Source: a virus
DNA: 41,701 bases
IMG/VR virus record: IMGVR_UViG_3300046522_000243
Span: 1-41,701 of that record
Reading direction: 5' to 3' (one strand)
Below the pieces are notes generated by a model. It had not been told where the DNA came from. It saw only the letters and a list, made by a program, of their open reading frames with translations, and did not search any database. The translations under genes and the position numbers were made by a program. This document shows, in pieces, positions 7,462 to 15,182 of this stretch (its first letter is position 1; the number at the start of each line of letters is the position of its first letter).

Positions 7462-10248
7462 TCAATGGATGTTCAGTGCTGGAATGCTGTCCCCGAACGG
7501 AACGTAAGGCACAAAGGCGTTGCAACCCGTTGCAGCCATCTGCGTTTCGAACAGCTCCTCGACTTCGTCCCGCCAGAACCACGGTATCTTGGCGACGATA
7601 TCGGGGCGCTCCTGCATCTTGCCGTCGGCGTCTTCGACTTCCGGGTCGGAGACGATCGGTATCGGCGGCGTGATGCCGAAATAGCGCTCAAGCGGGATGT
7701 TCTGCATGATCCACTTGATCGCTGCTGCGGCTTCGTCCTCGTATCCTTCCAGGGCCTCACAGGCAAGGCAGTCGTGGATGAAGCCGACTGGGCGAACGAT
7801 GCGTGGGTCTGCATGGCGTTCGAGCATGGTCGCAGCGATAACGCCGAGATCGGAGCCGAAGCGTTGAATAGGCGCATTGACCGCCTGACGTTCGGCCATG
7901 GCGACGGCGCTCTCATCATTCGACCAGATGGACGGAAGGCGGCGCAGCGCACCATGCAGCGAACGCACGAAACCTGTCTTATGAGCCCACTCCTTCATCC
8001 GCTTATGCCACGGCACCAGACCTGGGTACTTGCGGAAATAAAGGGTGCGGGTCTCCTCCGCCTCACGGTCGGTGTATTCGACACCATATTGGGTCTTGGC
8101 GTAGCCCTTGAAGCCGCGCCACCCCATGCCGTAGACGAAACCGAAGTTCACCGCCTTGGCCTTGGTGCGGTTGTCTTTCTTGGTGCCGCCATCTAGCAGC
8201 ATCCAGTCATCGATCGAAATCTTCAGCGTCGCCTGGGCTGTTTCGGTGTGGATGTCGCCGCCCTCGGCATAGACGCGCAGCATTTCGCGTTCGTTCGCCA
8301 TCCAGGCAACCAGGCGGAGCTCGATCTGGGACAGGTCGCAGTCGACGCGCCGGTAGCCAGGCGTTGCCTTGAAGCTCTTCCGGTAGGTCTTGGCGAATTC
8401 GCCGCGCTTCGGGATGTTCTGCCCGTTCGGCTCCTGCGAGGAGGTGCGGCCGGTGTTTGTCTTATCCAGGCGATAGCTCGGGTGCACGTGCCCGTAGGCC
8501 GGCATGTTCGAGCCTTCTGATCGCTCTGGAAGCACCATGTATTTCCAGAAGCCGGAGCCTTTCTCCTCCTCGCCGATATAGGTCGACAGCAGCTTTACCG
8601 CCTTTTGGTACTGGATATAGCCGCGCACGAATTCGCCGGCCGTGCCGCGCGCGTCCTCGAAATAGGGCATGTGCGTTTTCGACGAGACGGACGGGATAAG
8701 CTGGCTGAGATACGATTGCCGTTCGGCTTCGCTCTTGGCTTCCTGCGCCATCTTGACGAAGTGCGCCGTGCCGTCGGTGAAGACCTTCGGCTTGAGCTTG
8801 AAACCGATGTCGCTGAACAGGATGTCACGCATGAAGTCGTCACGCGTGAACGACAGCATCTTCTCGATCGATTTGCCTTCCCGCTGCGCCTGCTCGATCG
8901 TCTTGCGGCGGACGGCCGGCGGCACCATGGCAATGAGACGCGTGTATTCCTTGGCGACCCATTCTTTGATCTCGCGCTCAAGCTGGCGCAGGTAATCAAG
9001 GTCGATGTTCTGGCCGTAGACCTCGATCGTGCGGCCGAAGGCGAGCAGGCCAGGCATCATGATGCGGCGGTAGCAGTTATACTGCATCGGGTCCTGACGG
9101 AGCAGCGGCACCAGGACCTGGGCGAGGCGGAAGGTGGCATCAGGATCGCCGCCTGCGTAATTGCGCATGCCCGGCTGGATCAACACGCCGTTGTCGTCGT
9201 AGACGTCCTCGGGCGGCACGCTCATCATATCATTCTTGTCGATGAGCTGGTTGAAGACGTCGGCGTAGCCAGCCATCTCCGGAACCCAGCGCTTGACGCA
9301 GTCGTCGAGGTTCTTCTGGGTCATGTTCTCGTCGACAGCAAAGGCGAGCTGCATCGTGTCGTGCACCCAGTTGGTGACCGGCATGCCTTCTTCACGCAGA
9401 ACGTGGCTGTCGAATTTCAGGTTATGCGCGACCTTGGCGATGTCCGGATCGGCCATGAGCTGCTGGAGCTGCTTGCGCAGTCTGAGCGTGCCTCGGAAAC
9501 CAGTCTGGTCGTCGAACCAACGGCGCCGGTATTCCGGGTGGATCGGGCAGATCAGCGTATGGCCGACGCGTGGCGTAAGCTGCACGCAGATGATCTTGGT
9601 CGTGTCGCGATACCAGCGAAGGCCCGTGCCTTCCGTGTCTACCGCAAGGAACTTCGGCTTGTTGTCGATCAGCTCCTGGAGGTCCCAGCACCATTCGTAA
9701 TTCGCGGAATTGCCACGCACGGCCTGCTCGTCGAAATCATTGTCGACGATCTTCTTCATGGTGATGAAGTCGGTACGGAAAACCGGCTCCTGCTCCGGCA
9801 CCTTCTGGATGAAGCCGGGCGAGAGGATAGGGAAGATGATCCGGTCGCCCTTGCGCTGGGCGATGCCACGGCATTTGGTGATCGCCGACGCGGAGCCGGT
9901 GACGGCGCGCACCGCAAGGTTGCCGATCGGCACAATCATGCGCGGGTTGCGGCGGGCGATCAGTTCATCCAGGTCGGCGATGAACGGTTGCACGAAATCC
10001 CAGGTGCGCTTTGCCGACTTGACCGCTGCCTCCGGGATAGGCGGGCATAGTGCCACGAACTGGAACAGGCCCTGCGGCAGGTCTGCGCGGGCGAGATAGT
10101 CGGCCAGGAAGTTGAACGACTTGACGCCCATCGGCCGGCGCTTGATCAACGCGTCCTGGGTCTGCGGGTCACACAGGACAAGGATGGGTGCTTCCGGCAG
10201 GCCGACGCTCGCGCGAAACCATTGAGACTGAGCAAGCGCGATATTCAT
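7462..10248 (-). CDS. family A DNA polymerase with uracil-glycosylase-like N-terminal domain
   Basis: A 928-residue replicative polymerase. Residues ~20-170 resemble the family 4 uracil-DNA glycosylase fold (GNLAVRAVTG at 109-118, ITKCRG at 123-128), but the catalytic motifs are altered: LCDPQTQD replaces the GEAPG-type motif and ILSPG the HPS-type motif, so it is probably not catalytic. The 3'-5' exonuclease has Asp204/Glu206 (VDTEGTG), Asp280 (HNLKFD) and Tyr364/Asp368 (YAGGD). Polymerase motif A is DLSQIELR (Asp638), motif B runs from Arg694 to Tyr706-Gly707 with Lys698 and Phe702, and motif C is IHDCLACE (Asp826; the usual Glu after HD is Cys). ATG 10248 overlaps the helicase stop. Confidence 0.93.
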   Translation of the reverse strand: MNIALAQSQWFRASVGLPEAPILVLCDPQTQDALIKRRPMGVKSFNFLADYLARADLPQGLFQFVALCPPIPEAAVKSAKRTWDFVQPFIADLDELIARRNPRMIVPIGNLAVRAVTGSASAITKCRGIAQRKGDRIIFPILSPGFIQKVPEQEPVFRTDFITMKKIVDNDFDEQAVRGNSANYEWCWDLQELIDNKPKFLAVDTEGTGLRWYRDTTKIICVQLTPRVGHTLICPIHPEYRRRWFDDQTGFRGTLRLRKQLQQLMADPDIAKVAHNLKFDSHVLREEGMPVTNWVHDTMQLAFAVDENMTQKNLDDCVKRWVPEMAGYADVFNQLIDKNDMMSVPPEDVYDDNGVLIQPGMRNYAGGDPDATFRLAQVLVPLLRQDPMQYNCYRRIMMPGLLAFGRTIEVYGQNIDLDYLRQLEREIKEWVAKEYTRLIAMVPPAVRRKTIEQAQREGKSIEKMLSFTRDDFMRDILFSDIGFKLKPKVFTDGTAHFVKMAQEAKSEAERQSYLSQLIPSVSSKTHMPYFEDARGTAGEFVRGYIQYQKAVKLLSTYIGEEEKGSGFWKYMVLPERSEGSNMPAYGHVHPSYRLDKTNTGRTSSQEPNGQNIPKRGEFAKTYRKSFKATPGYRRVDCDLSQIELRLVAWMANEREMLRVYAEGGDIHTETAQATLKISIDDWMLLDGGTKKDNRTKAKAVNFGFVYGMGWRGFKGYAKTQYGVEYTDREAEETRTLYFRKYPGLVPWHKRMKEWAHKTGFVRSLHGALRRLPSIWSNDESAVAMAERQAVNAPIQRFGSDLGVIAATMLERHADPRIVRPVGFIHDCLACEALEGYEDEAAAAIKWIMQNIPLERYFGITPPIPIVSDPEVEDADGKMQERPDIVAKIPWFWRDEVEELFETQMAATGCNAFVPYVPFGDSIPALNIH
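7521..7534. promoter_or_regulatory. palindrome TGCAACCCGTTGCA inside polymerase gene
   Basis: Exact family member in the last ~70 nt of the polymerase coding sequence, where it encodes Ala-Thr-Gly-Cys. It lies ~109 bp upstream of the -35 of promoter B. Confidence 0.7.
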
Positions 10249-11504
10249 ACGCCAAATCCTTGTGTCTGCCGCACCTCGTCTGTCTCGTCATCCGAGCAGG
10301 TGAGGTAGCTGAAATCCATCGGTTCGAAGAGGAAGTTGGCGCGCATCCAGCCCTTCCGTCCTTCGCGGTTCTTGTCAACGAGCAGGTCTCGGGTGTCGTG
10401 CTCGCGGGGGCTTTCGCCCTCGGTTAGAATGATGACTGTCGTGCTGTCCTGAGAGATACCGATCGAGCCGCCGATCATGCCGCTGTCGAGATCGTCGCGC
10501 TTCTTCTTGCGCGCATCGGAGTTGAGCTGCAGGGTCTGCACGACAGGCTTGTTGCGAGACAGCGCGATACGCTTGATGTCCTTTGACATCTCGCGCTGCC
10601 TTTCCCAGCCCTGCTCGGTCTTGCGGATTTCCTTCGGAATGAGCAGGTAGGCGGCGTCGACATAGACGACGTCAGGGTTGAATTCCTGCACCAGGTTGTC
10701 GATGTCGTCTGGACCGAGCCGGAACGAGCCGTCGACGATGGTGAAGGGTGCCCCGGTGCGCATTTCGGCCGTCTCGGCGTAGAAGCGATCCTGGGTCCAG
10801 TGCGAGAGCTGGCCGCGTCGGATGTTCTCCGGGTTGATGCCGGTATATTGGCCGATGAAGCGGGTCACCATCTGCAGTGCCGTCATTTCCATCGAGACGT
10901 AGAGGCACGAGCAACCGGCCAGCCAGGCGCCCATACTCATATGATTGAGGTAGTAGGACTTGCCCATGCCGGTTCGCGCCGCGATCGAGCAGACGTCACC
11001 TGCCTGAAGGCCTCCGGTCATTTCGTCCAGCCACTCGTAGCCCATCGTGAAGCCCTGAATACCGGGCGATGTGCGCGCAACTTCGTATCGTTCGACGACC
11101 TGGTCTATGACTTCGGCCAGGGACACCACAGCGCCACCGGTAATCGTGGTGCGCAGCGTGCCGGCGAGCGAAGTGACAATGTCGAGGATGACCTGAGCGT
11201 TTCCCTGCACGACCGCCTGTTGAAGCGGTGCCATGATGTCGCGCGACTGCAGCACGATGAACCGGTCGGCCATGCGCTGCAGGTAGTAGTCTGCGGTCTC
11301 GTTGTCGCGGATATGCTGGAGAGGGAAGCTGTTGTCGTTGAGCGCTTCCAGGGTCGGAAGCTGGCCGTACTGCCGGACGTAGGTATTGACGTAGTCGAAG
11401 ACCGGGCGCTCTTCGATGATGAAATGGTTCGGGTTGGTTCGGCGGAATGCGGTGCGCGAGCCCTGAGTGCACAGCTTCTTGATAAGGGACAGGCCCGCGC
11501 TCAT
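10245..11504 (-). CDS. DnaB-like replicative helicase (superfamily 4)
   Basis: A 419-residue RecA-fold hexameric helicase expected to unwind DNA at the phage fork. Walker A ARTGMGKS at ~176-183, VSMEM near 203-207 (DnaB motif 1a, catalytic Glu), VVYVDAAYLL as Walker B near 270, a PVVQTLQLN sensor segment and a DKNREGRKG arginine-finger-type motif near the C-terminus. The N-terminal ~140 residues are helical and match the DnaB N-domain/linker position. ATG 11504 overlaps the upstream stop (ATGA) and follows GGAGAG; a GTG at 11510 is the alternative. Order initiator, loader-like protein, DnaB, polymerase gives a coherent fork-assembly module. Confidence 0.9.
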   Translation of the reverse strand: MSAGLSLIKKLCTQGSRTAFRRTNPNHFIIEERPVFDYVNTYVRQYGQLPTLEALNDNSFPLQHIRDNETADYYLQRMADRFIVLQSRDIMAPLQQAVVQGNAQVILDIVTSLAGTLRTTITGGAVVSLAEVIDQVVERYEVARTSPGIQGFTMGYEWLDEMTGGLQAGDVCSIAARTGMGKSYYLNHMSMGAWLAGCSCLYVSMEMTALQMVTRFIGQYTGINPENIRRGQLSHWTQDRFYAETAEMRTGAPFTIVDGSFRLGPDDIDNLVQEFNPDVVYVDAAYLLIPKEIRKTEQGWERQREMSKDIKRIALSRNKPVVQTLQLNSDARKKKRDDLDSGMIGGSIGISQDSTTVIILTEGESPREHDTRDLLVDKNREGRKGWMRANFLFEPMDFSYLTCSDDETDEVRQTQGFGV

Positions 11505-12070
11505 TTCCACTCTCCGATCGTCTCATTGAGCTTTGCAACGCGTTGCACCAGCTCTGACGGGAGACCGCTTCGGTCCATCGGTAGCTTGCTGTGTATGAGC
11601 AGTCGCTGCCCCGCTGCGATCCACTCCTCCAACCGCGTCGCCATGAAGCGGAGTTCGCGCTTCGTGAACAGCTCGTCACCGACCTCCGACGGGCTGACTT
11701 TCGTGAGCAGCAGGACCTTGACCTCGTCCAGGCGCTCTTCGAGGCGATCGCGATCGTTGTGCAGCCAGTCGCAGAAGCGGATCAAAGGGATCACGCTGAC
11801 AGGGCGGCCGGTGACATGCAGTCCACGCGCAACGAGGATGGCGAAGTCTTCCATGTCATTGCCGCCGATGAACGTGAAGCCGGTCTGCGGCGAGGTCTGC
11901 GACGTTGTTAAAACCCACTCCTGCAGGCGCTTGGCGTCTTCGTGCTTGACGGTGTCAAGGCCGGCGCGGTGGTAGTGGGCGAAGATACCCGCCTTGTTGA
12001 GCGAGCGGATTACGCCGGCGTCGGTCTGTTGCTGATGGGTGACAGGCTTCTTGGACAAGGTCAGTTCCAC
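11501..12070 (-). CDS. possible helicase loader, degenerate DnaC/AAA+-like, lacking Walker A
   Basis: A 189-residue protein between initiator and DnaB-like helicase, the classic loader position. By layout it resembles the ATPase half of DnaC/IstB-type proteins: GFTFIGGND (strand and P-loop position), ILVARGLHV, VSVIPLIRFCDWL, KVLLLTKV at the Walker B position and GQRLLIHSKLP at the sensor 1 position. The P-loop lysine and the Walker B acidic pair are absent. A nucleotide-independent loader is therefore proposed; this is inference from weak similarity and synteny. The start is GTG 12070, overlapping the initiator stop by 10 nt. A palindrome lies near the 3' end (11534-11547). Confidence 0.5.
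   Translation of the reverse strand: MELTLSKKPVTHQQQTDAGVIRSLNKAGIFAHYHRAGLDTVKHEDAKRLQEWVLTTSQTSPQTGFTFIGGNDMEDFAILVARGLHVTGRPVSVIPLIRFCDWLHNDRDRLEERLDEVKVLLLTKVSPSEVGDELFTKRELRFMATRLEEWIAAGQRLLIHSKLPMDRSGLPSELVQRVAKLNETIGEWK
11534..11547. promoter_or_regulatory. palindrome TGCAACGCGTTGCA upstream of DnaB-like gene
   Basis: Exact and perfectly symmetric member. It encodes Val-Gln-Arg-Val-Ala at the end of the loader-like gene and ends 29 bp before the helicase ATG. Confidence 0.7.
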
Positions 12071-13509
12071 TTCGAATAGTCAAGTTCCGGCAGGTCGAGC
12101 GGTTCGAGGCTGTAGTCTCCCAGCTCCGGAAAGCCCTCTTCGTCCTTGGTCTCGGTCGCCTGTGCGGCCTGCTCGGCGCGCTGGCGCATCAGCGCCTTCT
12201 GCTCGGCGCGGGCCTTGGCACGGGCGTCCTCGGCGCGGCGTATGGCATCGCCGTTGAAGCGTTTTACCTCGCTCTCCTTGCCTCGGGCCTCAGACAGCGC
12301 CTGACGCTTGCCTACGGCCACCAGCGCCTCGTCACGGGACATCCCGCTACCGATCAGCCGCTCGACTTCCTGCTGCTCTGCCGGCAGGAGCCGGATCGTC
12401 CCGTAATGCTGGCGCTCGGCAAAGGCATCGAGCAGGTTCGACATCGTGTTCGGGCGGGTCAGGAACTGGATGTTCGGCTTGTCGGGCGGGGACACCTTGG
12501 TCATCCAGCCGAACTTCGTAGACCTGATCTGCGGCCAGTTGCGGACCACGAAGTCCACGAAGTCATGGCGCTTCTGCGGGTCGTCGTAGAGCCGCGATTT
12601 GATCATGGCACGGAAGCGGTGCTTGTCGTTCTGGGTCCATGTCGGGCAGGGGACGCCGGGGAAGGTTTCGGCCCAGGCTGCGGTGTACGTCGTGTGGTAG
12701 GCGTCCGAGCTATCGCGCTCCCTGGCAGCGGCTGCCTTCTGCTTGCGGCTCTCGACACCCTCGCGCTGCCAGCGGGCAACGGCGGCCTCTGTCTTGTCCT
12801 CGAAGACATCGAGCGCACGGCCGGTGCGGGAGGGGGCGGCCGGAACCGGGGAGGGTTCTTGACTTTCCGGGGTAAGGGTTGGCCGCGTTCGCTGACGAAT
12901 TCTTCCTGGAACTGGCAAGTCCGCCCCAGCCGAGCGAAGCGACGGCTTAAAGTGGTTTTCTTCGTTATGTTTATCGTTCTGTTTAATAGGGCCGCCAGAT
13001 TGGCGGTCAATACCCGCCAGATTGGCGGTCAAAAGGTCGTCTGAATTCTTCTTGCCCGCCAATTTGGCGGTCAAAGACGAGGCGACTGATAGACCAGAAA
13101 TCTCGTCGTCCGTTTCCGCGTCTACATTTTTCCGGTTTTTCGGGATCAAAAGCGACATGACGCCCTCCATCGGGGTCCAGAGAAAATTGAGGCAGATACG
13201 CTGGCAGGTGCGGTGCACGACCTCGATCGTGAGCGCGCCCTTGGCCTTCAGCTTGGCAATGATGCGTTCGAGGGTCCGGCGAGAGAAGCCGACCGGCGGC
13301 AGGCGCCAGGTCCAGCCGCTATCGTTGTCGGAAGGCACGCCGGAGAGCATCTGGTCGATAGTGACATCGAGCACAGATCGGCCCCATTCGACCGTGTTGT
13401 CGATTAGGTAGCGTAGGAAGTCACGCTCGTCCGACGAGAGGTATAAACGCCACTCACGCTCTAGTACGTTACGGACAGCGCACCTCTCTTGGGAGGAGAA
13501 TGCGGTCAT
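12061..13509 (-). CDS. putative replication initiator with internal iteron origin
   Basis: A 482-residue protein. Residues ~1-130 look like a winged-helix DNA-binding domain (DERDFLRYLIDNTVEWG, then GFSRRTLERIIAKLKAKGAL as recognition-helix region), as in phage/plasmid initiators of the lambda O/Rep type. Residues ~140-270 are low-complexity and are encoded by the iterons, giving repeated LTAKLAG and LTANLAG. The C-terminal half has a conserved-looking helical domain (AAWAETFPGVPCPTWTQNDK region) and an Ala/Arg/Glu-rich helix. ATG 13509 is chosen; the frame is open to a TTG at 13713, but this would read through the antisense RNA hairpin. Its position before loader-like and DnaB genes supports the initiator role. 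Confidence 0.65.
   Translation of the reverse strand: MTAFSSQERCAVRNVLEREWRLYLSSDERDFLRYLIDNTVEWGRSVLDVTIDQMLSGVPSDNDSGWTWRLPPVGFSRRTLERIIAKLKAKGALTIEVVHRTCQRICLNFLWTPMEGVMSLLIPKNRKNVDAETDDEISGLSVASSLTAKLAGKKNSDDLLTANLAGIDRQSGGPIKQNDKHNEENHFKPSLRSAGADLPVPGRIRQRTRPTLTPESQEPSPVPAAPSRTGRALDVFEDKTEAAVARWQREGVESRKQKAAAARERDSSDAYHTTYTAAWAETFPGVPCPTWTQNDKHRFRAMIKSRLYDDPQKRHDFVDFVVRNWPQIRSTKFGWMTKVSPPDKPNIQFLTRPNTMSNLLDAFAERQHYGTIRLLPAEQQEVERLIGSGMSRDEALVAVGKRQALSEARGKESEVKRFNGDAIRRAEDARAKARAEQKALMRQRAEQAAQATETKDEEGFPELGDYSLEPLDLPELDYSKWN
12992..13074. repeat. three iterons, candidate replication origin
   Basis: Three 19-bp direct repeats CCGCCARWTTGGCGGTCAA at 12992-13010, 13014-13032 and 13056-13074; the first two are identical and the third differs by one base. 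Each has an internal palindrome CCGCCA-N3-TGGCGG. Start-to-start distances of 22 and 42 bp put them on the same DNA face. An AT-rich tract lies alongside (about 12945-12990). Iterons inside an initiator gene are known from lambda O. Confidence 0.75.
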
Positions 13510-13550
13510 AGTTTTAGCACCGTTCGTTTTGGCCGCGTTGTGCGACTCAT
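13506..13550 (-). CDS. candidate leader peptide coupled to the initiator
   Basis: A 14-codon frame (MSRTTRPKRTVLKL) whose TGA overlaps the initiator ATG (ATGA). An AAGGA lies only about 1 nt before its ATG, tighter than ideal. The initiator itself has no clear Shine-Dalgarno, so coupling would make sense. Small and basic; could equally be chance. Confidence 0.3.
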   Translation of the reverse strand: MSRTTRPKRTVLKL

Positions 13551-13554
13551 TTCC

Positions 13555-13583
13555 TTGACGAACAGTTAGAGACGTACTACATT
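13555..13583 (+). promoter_or_regulatory. plus-strand promoter for antisense RNA
   Basis: TTGACG at 13555-13560, exactly 17 nt, TACATT at 13578-13583. It points against every protein gene in the window and is followed ~60 bp later by an intrinsic terminator on the same strand. Predicted start near 13590. Confidence 0.65.
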
Positions 13584-13589
13584 CAATTC

Positions 13590-13679
13590 GTCCTAGCAAC
13601 TCTCTTTGCGAGCGCGGCTTAATCTCTGGACGAGCGAGAAACGGAGCAGGAAGTCCCGATCCTGCTCCGTTATTTTTTT
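13590..13679 (+). ncRNA. candidate ~90-nt antisense RNA opposite the initiator leader
   Basis: The segment between the plus-strand promoter and terminator has no coding frame of note and can fold: GTCC (13590-13593) pairs with GGAC (13628-13631), GCAA with TTGC inside it, and the 3' end is the terminator hairpin. It is fully complementary to the mRNA leader 80-170 nt upstream of the initiator start. Known precedents are antisense RNAs controlling plasmid initiators (ctRNA of repABC plasmids; CopA of IncFII). No resemblance in primary sequence is claimed. Confidence 0.55.
13641..13679 (+). terminator. intrinsic terminator on plus strand
   Basis: Perfect 10-bp stem ACGGAGCAGG (13641-13650) with CCTGCTCCGT (13661-13670), 10-nt loop, then TATTTTTTT. 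The T-run exists only on the plus strand, so it stops plus-strand transcription, not the phage operon. Confidence 0.85.
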
Positions 13680-13724
13680 GTCCGCGTCCTACAGATGTGA
13701 CGAGAGTAATCAAGTTGGCTGCCC

Positions 13725-14066
13725 TTAATAGATGCCCTTCAGCCGCAGCGCGTCGAGGATCGCGATCTCCGCTTTCACCGCCATGTCGTAGTCCTCGAAC
13801 TCGACAATAAGGGTGTCCTCGTTGACGGCGCCGCCGTCGGGTATTGCTCCCAGATGATCCACGAAATGCCCGCGCGCCGCCTTAATCCCGGCCCAAGGGC
13901 CCCGGAGGACGTGCACGAACCACTTCTGGGTCGGCTCATTAAATTCGATTTCCGAGACGCGCTTGATCTCGGCGTTACCGAACTGTCGGAGGTCGACGCC
14001 CTGTCCCGGCTTACGCTGCAGGCCGGAGATTGCGCCGTCGGCTCCGATGGTGATGACTTGTTTCAT
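13725..14066 (-). CDS. hypothetical protein upstream of the initiator
   Basis: Unrecognised 113-residue protein, MKQVITIGADGAISGLQ onward: a short beta-rich start (repeated in style in the DUF2997 neighbour), a FVHVLRGPWAG segment and an acidic helical C-terminus. Its leader carries two CACTGAAG/CACTGAG repeats like other leaders here; no strong Shine-Dalgarno. Last gene of the Ycf46/DUF1257/DUF2997 stretch and followed by the 215-nt region with the antisense RNA. Confidence 0.65.
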   Translation of the reverse strand: MKQVITIGADGAISGLQRKPGQGVDLRQFGNAEIKRVSEIEFNEPTQKWFVHVLRGPWAGIKAARGHFVDHLGAIPDGGAVNEDTLIVEFEDYDMAVKAEIAILDALRLKGIY

Positions 14067-14117
14067 GGCAATGCCCTCAGTGGTTCTTCAGTGGTTCGAA
14101 CAAGGTCGCTTTTGGCG

Positions 14118-14318
14118 TTAGGCCGGCTGGTCCGCCCTAGCATTATCCACAACTTCTTGCGGGAGTGGGAAGGTCTTCTGGATGGCTTCCCGGATCAGGG
14201 CCGCGCGGGATGCGTTTTTACCGCTTGCGATCCGGGTGGCCATCTCATGGTTAAGGCGAGCTACATCTATACGATCCAACTCGGCTCCATAGAAAGTGGT
14301 TTCTTTATCCTTGGACAT
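14118..14318 (-). CDS. small ribbon-helix-helix-like DNA-binding protein
   Basis: A 66-residue protein with the size and pattern of a CopG/Arc-type regulator: a short beta segment with ETTFYGAELDRID, a first helix (VARLNHEMATRIA), a Gly-Lys-Asn turn and a second helix SRAALIREAIQKTF. Such proteins bind short palindromes as dimers. AGAGGA is 5 nt from ATG 14318 (an ATG at 14321 is possible). A family palindrome with TT core lies 11 bp upstream, compatible with autoregulation, which makes this the most obvious small candidate for the palindrome-binding protein. That link is inference. Confidence 0.6.
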   Translation of the reverse strand: MSKDKETTFYGAELDRIDVARLNHEMATRIASGKNASRAALIREAIQKTFPLPQEVVDNARADQPA

Positions 14319-14328
14319 CATATTCCTC

Positions 14329-14342
14329 TGCAACTTGTTGCA
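14329..14342. promoter_or_regulatory. palindrome TGCAACTTGTTGCA upstream of RHH-like gene
   Basis: Exact family member with TT core in the gap between the DUF2997 gene and the RHH-like gene, just upstream of its Shine-Dalgarno. Confidence 0.7.
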
Positions 14343-14381
14343 CGAGATCGAGGGGGCCGGCATACCAACCCCCATCGCGAC

Positions 14382-14588
14382 CTACCAAGTCTGCTGGACC
14401 TGCTCGCCCTGGGTAGCTTCGTTGTAGTAGCTGTCCTTCAGGTCGCGGGTGATGTTGCTGCCGGCGAGGGCGGCTTCGAGCGGGGCGGTCGCTGCGGTGC
14501 AGTTTGCGCCGTTGAAGTTTTCTGCCTCGATCTTCGGGTTGCCCATCGCGTCGATGGTGACCTTGATCTTGCGAGATGCGTCGTTCAT
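14382..14588 (-). CDS. DUF2997-type small protein
   Basis: A 68-residue protein matching the DUF2997 pattern: an N-terminal strand pair KIKVTIDAMGNPKIEAENF, then NGANCTAAT (the conserved Gly-x-x-Cys), a helix LEAALAG and a Tyr-Tyr near the end (KDSYYNEAT). ATG 14588 has AAGAAGGAAG upstream. DUF2997 genes typically sit beside DUF1257 (Ycf35) and a Ycf46-like AAA+ ATPase, as here. Biochemical role unknown. Confidence 0.75.
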   Translation of the reverse strand: MNDASRKIKVTIDAMGNPKIEAENFNGANCTAATAPLEAALAGSNITRDLKDSYYNEATQGEQVQQTW

Positions 14589-14659
14589 GGAATTCTTCCT
14601 TCTTTTCCGGGCCCCGCCCGTGAGAATGATGCTTATCACACTGCGCAGTATAGCGCGGT

Positions 14660-15133
14660 TTACATGCCGGCGAGAATGAGCTGGACGCTGCCCTGCTGGT
14701 CGATCTCGGCGCTTTCGACGAAGTAGCCCTGCGCGACGGCGGCGTTGGTGGCAGCTTCGACGGCGTAGGCCTGCATGAACTTGCCCATCTGATGCTGGGC
14801 GCGGCCTTCAGCCGTGTTCGGCATGGGGCAGGCAGCTCCGGCTCCCAGGACGCGACCGACGTAGTTGGCGTGCTCGTCGAACAGCGGCGCATAGGTGCCG
14901 TCAGCCTGCTTGTTGAAGCCGATGTCGTAGTGGCCGTCATGCAGCTTGAGGCAGAGGTCGGCCTCGGGCTTCTTGTAGCCATGCTTCAGGAGCTGGTTGT
15001 CGTAATACATGCGCGGAATGGTGTTCTCGACGAGCTCGCAGCGGATGCCCTGCGAATTCAGCTTGCGCACTGCCGCGTGCATCGCAGAAATGTCCTTGAT
15101 CTGAAGGCCATTGATCTTGGTGGTGTGGCTCAT
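14660..15133 (-). CDS. DUF1257 (Ycf35-like) protein
   Basis: A 157-residue protein with the Ycf35/DUF1257 layout: MSHTTKINGLQIKDISAMHAA start, a central YDIGFNKQADGTYAPLFDEH block near 75-95 and a C-terminal tail with QAYAVEAATNAAVAQGYFVE and a QQGSVQLIL strand. Family function is unknown; plastid and cyanobacterial copies are companions of Ycf46. ATG 15133 has AAAAGGACC upstream. First gene after promoter C; followed by DUF2997 after a 71-nt gap. Confidence 0.8.
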   Translation of the reverse strand: MSHTTKINGLQIKDISAMHAAVRKLNSQGIRCELVENTIPRMYYDNQLLKHGYKKPEADLCLKLHDGHYDIGFNKQADGTYAPLFDEHANYVGRVLGAGAACPMPNTAEGRAQHQMGKFMQAYAVEAATNAAVAQGYFVESAEIDQQGSVQLILAGM

Positions 15134-15182
15134 TTGGTGCAGGTCCTTTTCTGGTCTTGCTATGTGGTTTTGTTTACAATTG

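Noticed and set aside
13510-13713. N-terminal extension of the initiator to a TTG start
   Set aside because: Would translate through the antisense RNA and its terminator hairpin; the extension is Arg/Gly-rich with no domain.
14143-14151. TTATCCACA, perfect DnaA box
   Set aside because: A single 9-mer on either strand is expected by chance with probability around 0.3; it lies in coding sequence about 1.1 kb from the iterons.
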